A stretch of 64,000 nt of DNA, taken from NCBI GenBank assembly GCA_001939145.1, contig LSRX01000472.1:463920-527919 (forward strand), written 5' to 3'. The translations under genes were made by a program, and so were the position numbers. A model generated the notes under the pieces. It saw nothing but the letters and a program-made list of their open reading frames with translations, ran no database searches and was not told the origin of the DNA. Below, in pieces: positions 63,595-64,000 of this stretch (its first letter is position 1; every line of letters starts with the position of its first letter). The stretch comes from Symbiodinium microadriaticum (taxonomy: Eukaryota > Sar > Dinophyceae > Suessiales > Symbiodiniaceae).

Positions 63595-64000
63595 AGCGCC
63601 CAAGACTGCAAGCGATGCTCGAAGCAAGGACAACTCAAGCCCCGAAGACGCCAAGTCACTCGCCAGCTTCGTGTCGAATCCCCTGGCCAGAGCGAAGCTC
63701 CGCAACCCGGCACTGCGCTGCTCGGCCGTGGCGAAGAGAGTCTTTGAAAGCTCGGCCTGGGCTCACGGCCGGGCTGTAAAGGGGGGCCTTCGGGCTTACC
63801 GGAGGCTTCGGACGTCGGGAGAAGAAGAGCCAAGCGTGACCGTACATGCACTCTGCTTACGGCCAGCCGCCATGGCACCTTGTTGCCAAGGGCCTTGACG
63901 CCCATGAACTTCAGGCGAGCGGTCAGGACACCCTGCATACAGTGTGAGCAGGGAAACCACTGCATGTCCGGCAGCCACCTACCAGCCATGTGCTAGAGTC
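63595..64000. other. Right edge, no recognised gene
   Basis: Minus-strand open frames of 60-135 codons without domain signatures; a gene may continue beyond the window. Confidence 0.3.

Noticed and set aside
1..64000. CRISPR arrays, rRNA genes, prokaryotic operons or organellar genes
   Set aside because: No regularly spaced identical repeats with unique spacers, no rRNA core motifs, no ribosome-binding-site-linked gene strings and no recognisable organellar protein were seen.

Overview
This window looks like nuclear DNA of a dinoflagellate, most likely a Symbiodiniaceae-like alga. The reasons are interstitial TTTAGGG/CCCTAAA arrays, a Ty1/copia-type LTR element with the gag style I associate with dinoflagellates, exons joined across very short GC-AG introns, long repeat-rich spacers, and secreted PAN/Apple-like and EF-hand exons. 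No bacterial gene arrangement, rRNA, CRISPR or convincing tRNA gene was found. Species is not determinable from the sequence alone.

Layout. 1-2.2 kb: an (ACTACC)n microsatellite and mostly uninterpretable DNA. 2.27-3.76 kb (-): an intronless cytochrome P450. 4.1-12 kb: mostly non-coding, with probable exons of a Pro/Gln/Tyr-rich protein (7.2-8.1 kb, -), a 1.15-kb AT-rich island (9-10.1 kb) and a tRNA-like SINE-type remnant (11.55 kb, -). 12.8-21.7 kb (-): scattered exons of a secreted PAN/Apple-like protein. This span is interrupted by a decayed LTR retrotransposon on the + strand (14.27-20.67 kb) that carries gag, protease, integrase and a methyltransferase-like segment, but no reverse transcriptase that I can find. 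23.7-32.3 kb (-): exons of a large multi-EF-hand protein. Its introns hold microsatellites, a foldback repeat and an AT-rich island with a zinc-ribbon-like reading frame.

35.5-49.76 kb (-): the outstanding feature, an apparently intact 14.25-kb non-LTR retrotransposon. It has an ORF1 (422 aa, coiled coil) and a giant ORF2 of about 4,230 aa without a stop. ORF2 contains an N-terminal hydrophobic region, four diverged tandem modules of about 330 aa of unknown function, another hydrophobic stretch, RNase H, an APE-type endonuclease, reverse transcriptase and two zinc fingers. It ends in A6 and is flanked by a candidate 11-bp target-site duplication.

50-64 kb: exons of a Q/P-rich protein (50.7-52.5 kb, -), microsatellite DNA, a telomere-like array (54.28 kb), isolated charged or coiled-coil exons (54.8, 56.1, 57.3 kb, -) and the C-terminal helicase half of an SNF2-family protein (59-60.7 kb, -). 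Almost every recognisable host exon is on the minus strand, consistent with the long unidirectional gene blocks known in dinoflagellates. Exon joins outside the helicase are inferred from protein pattern only.
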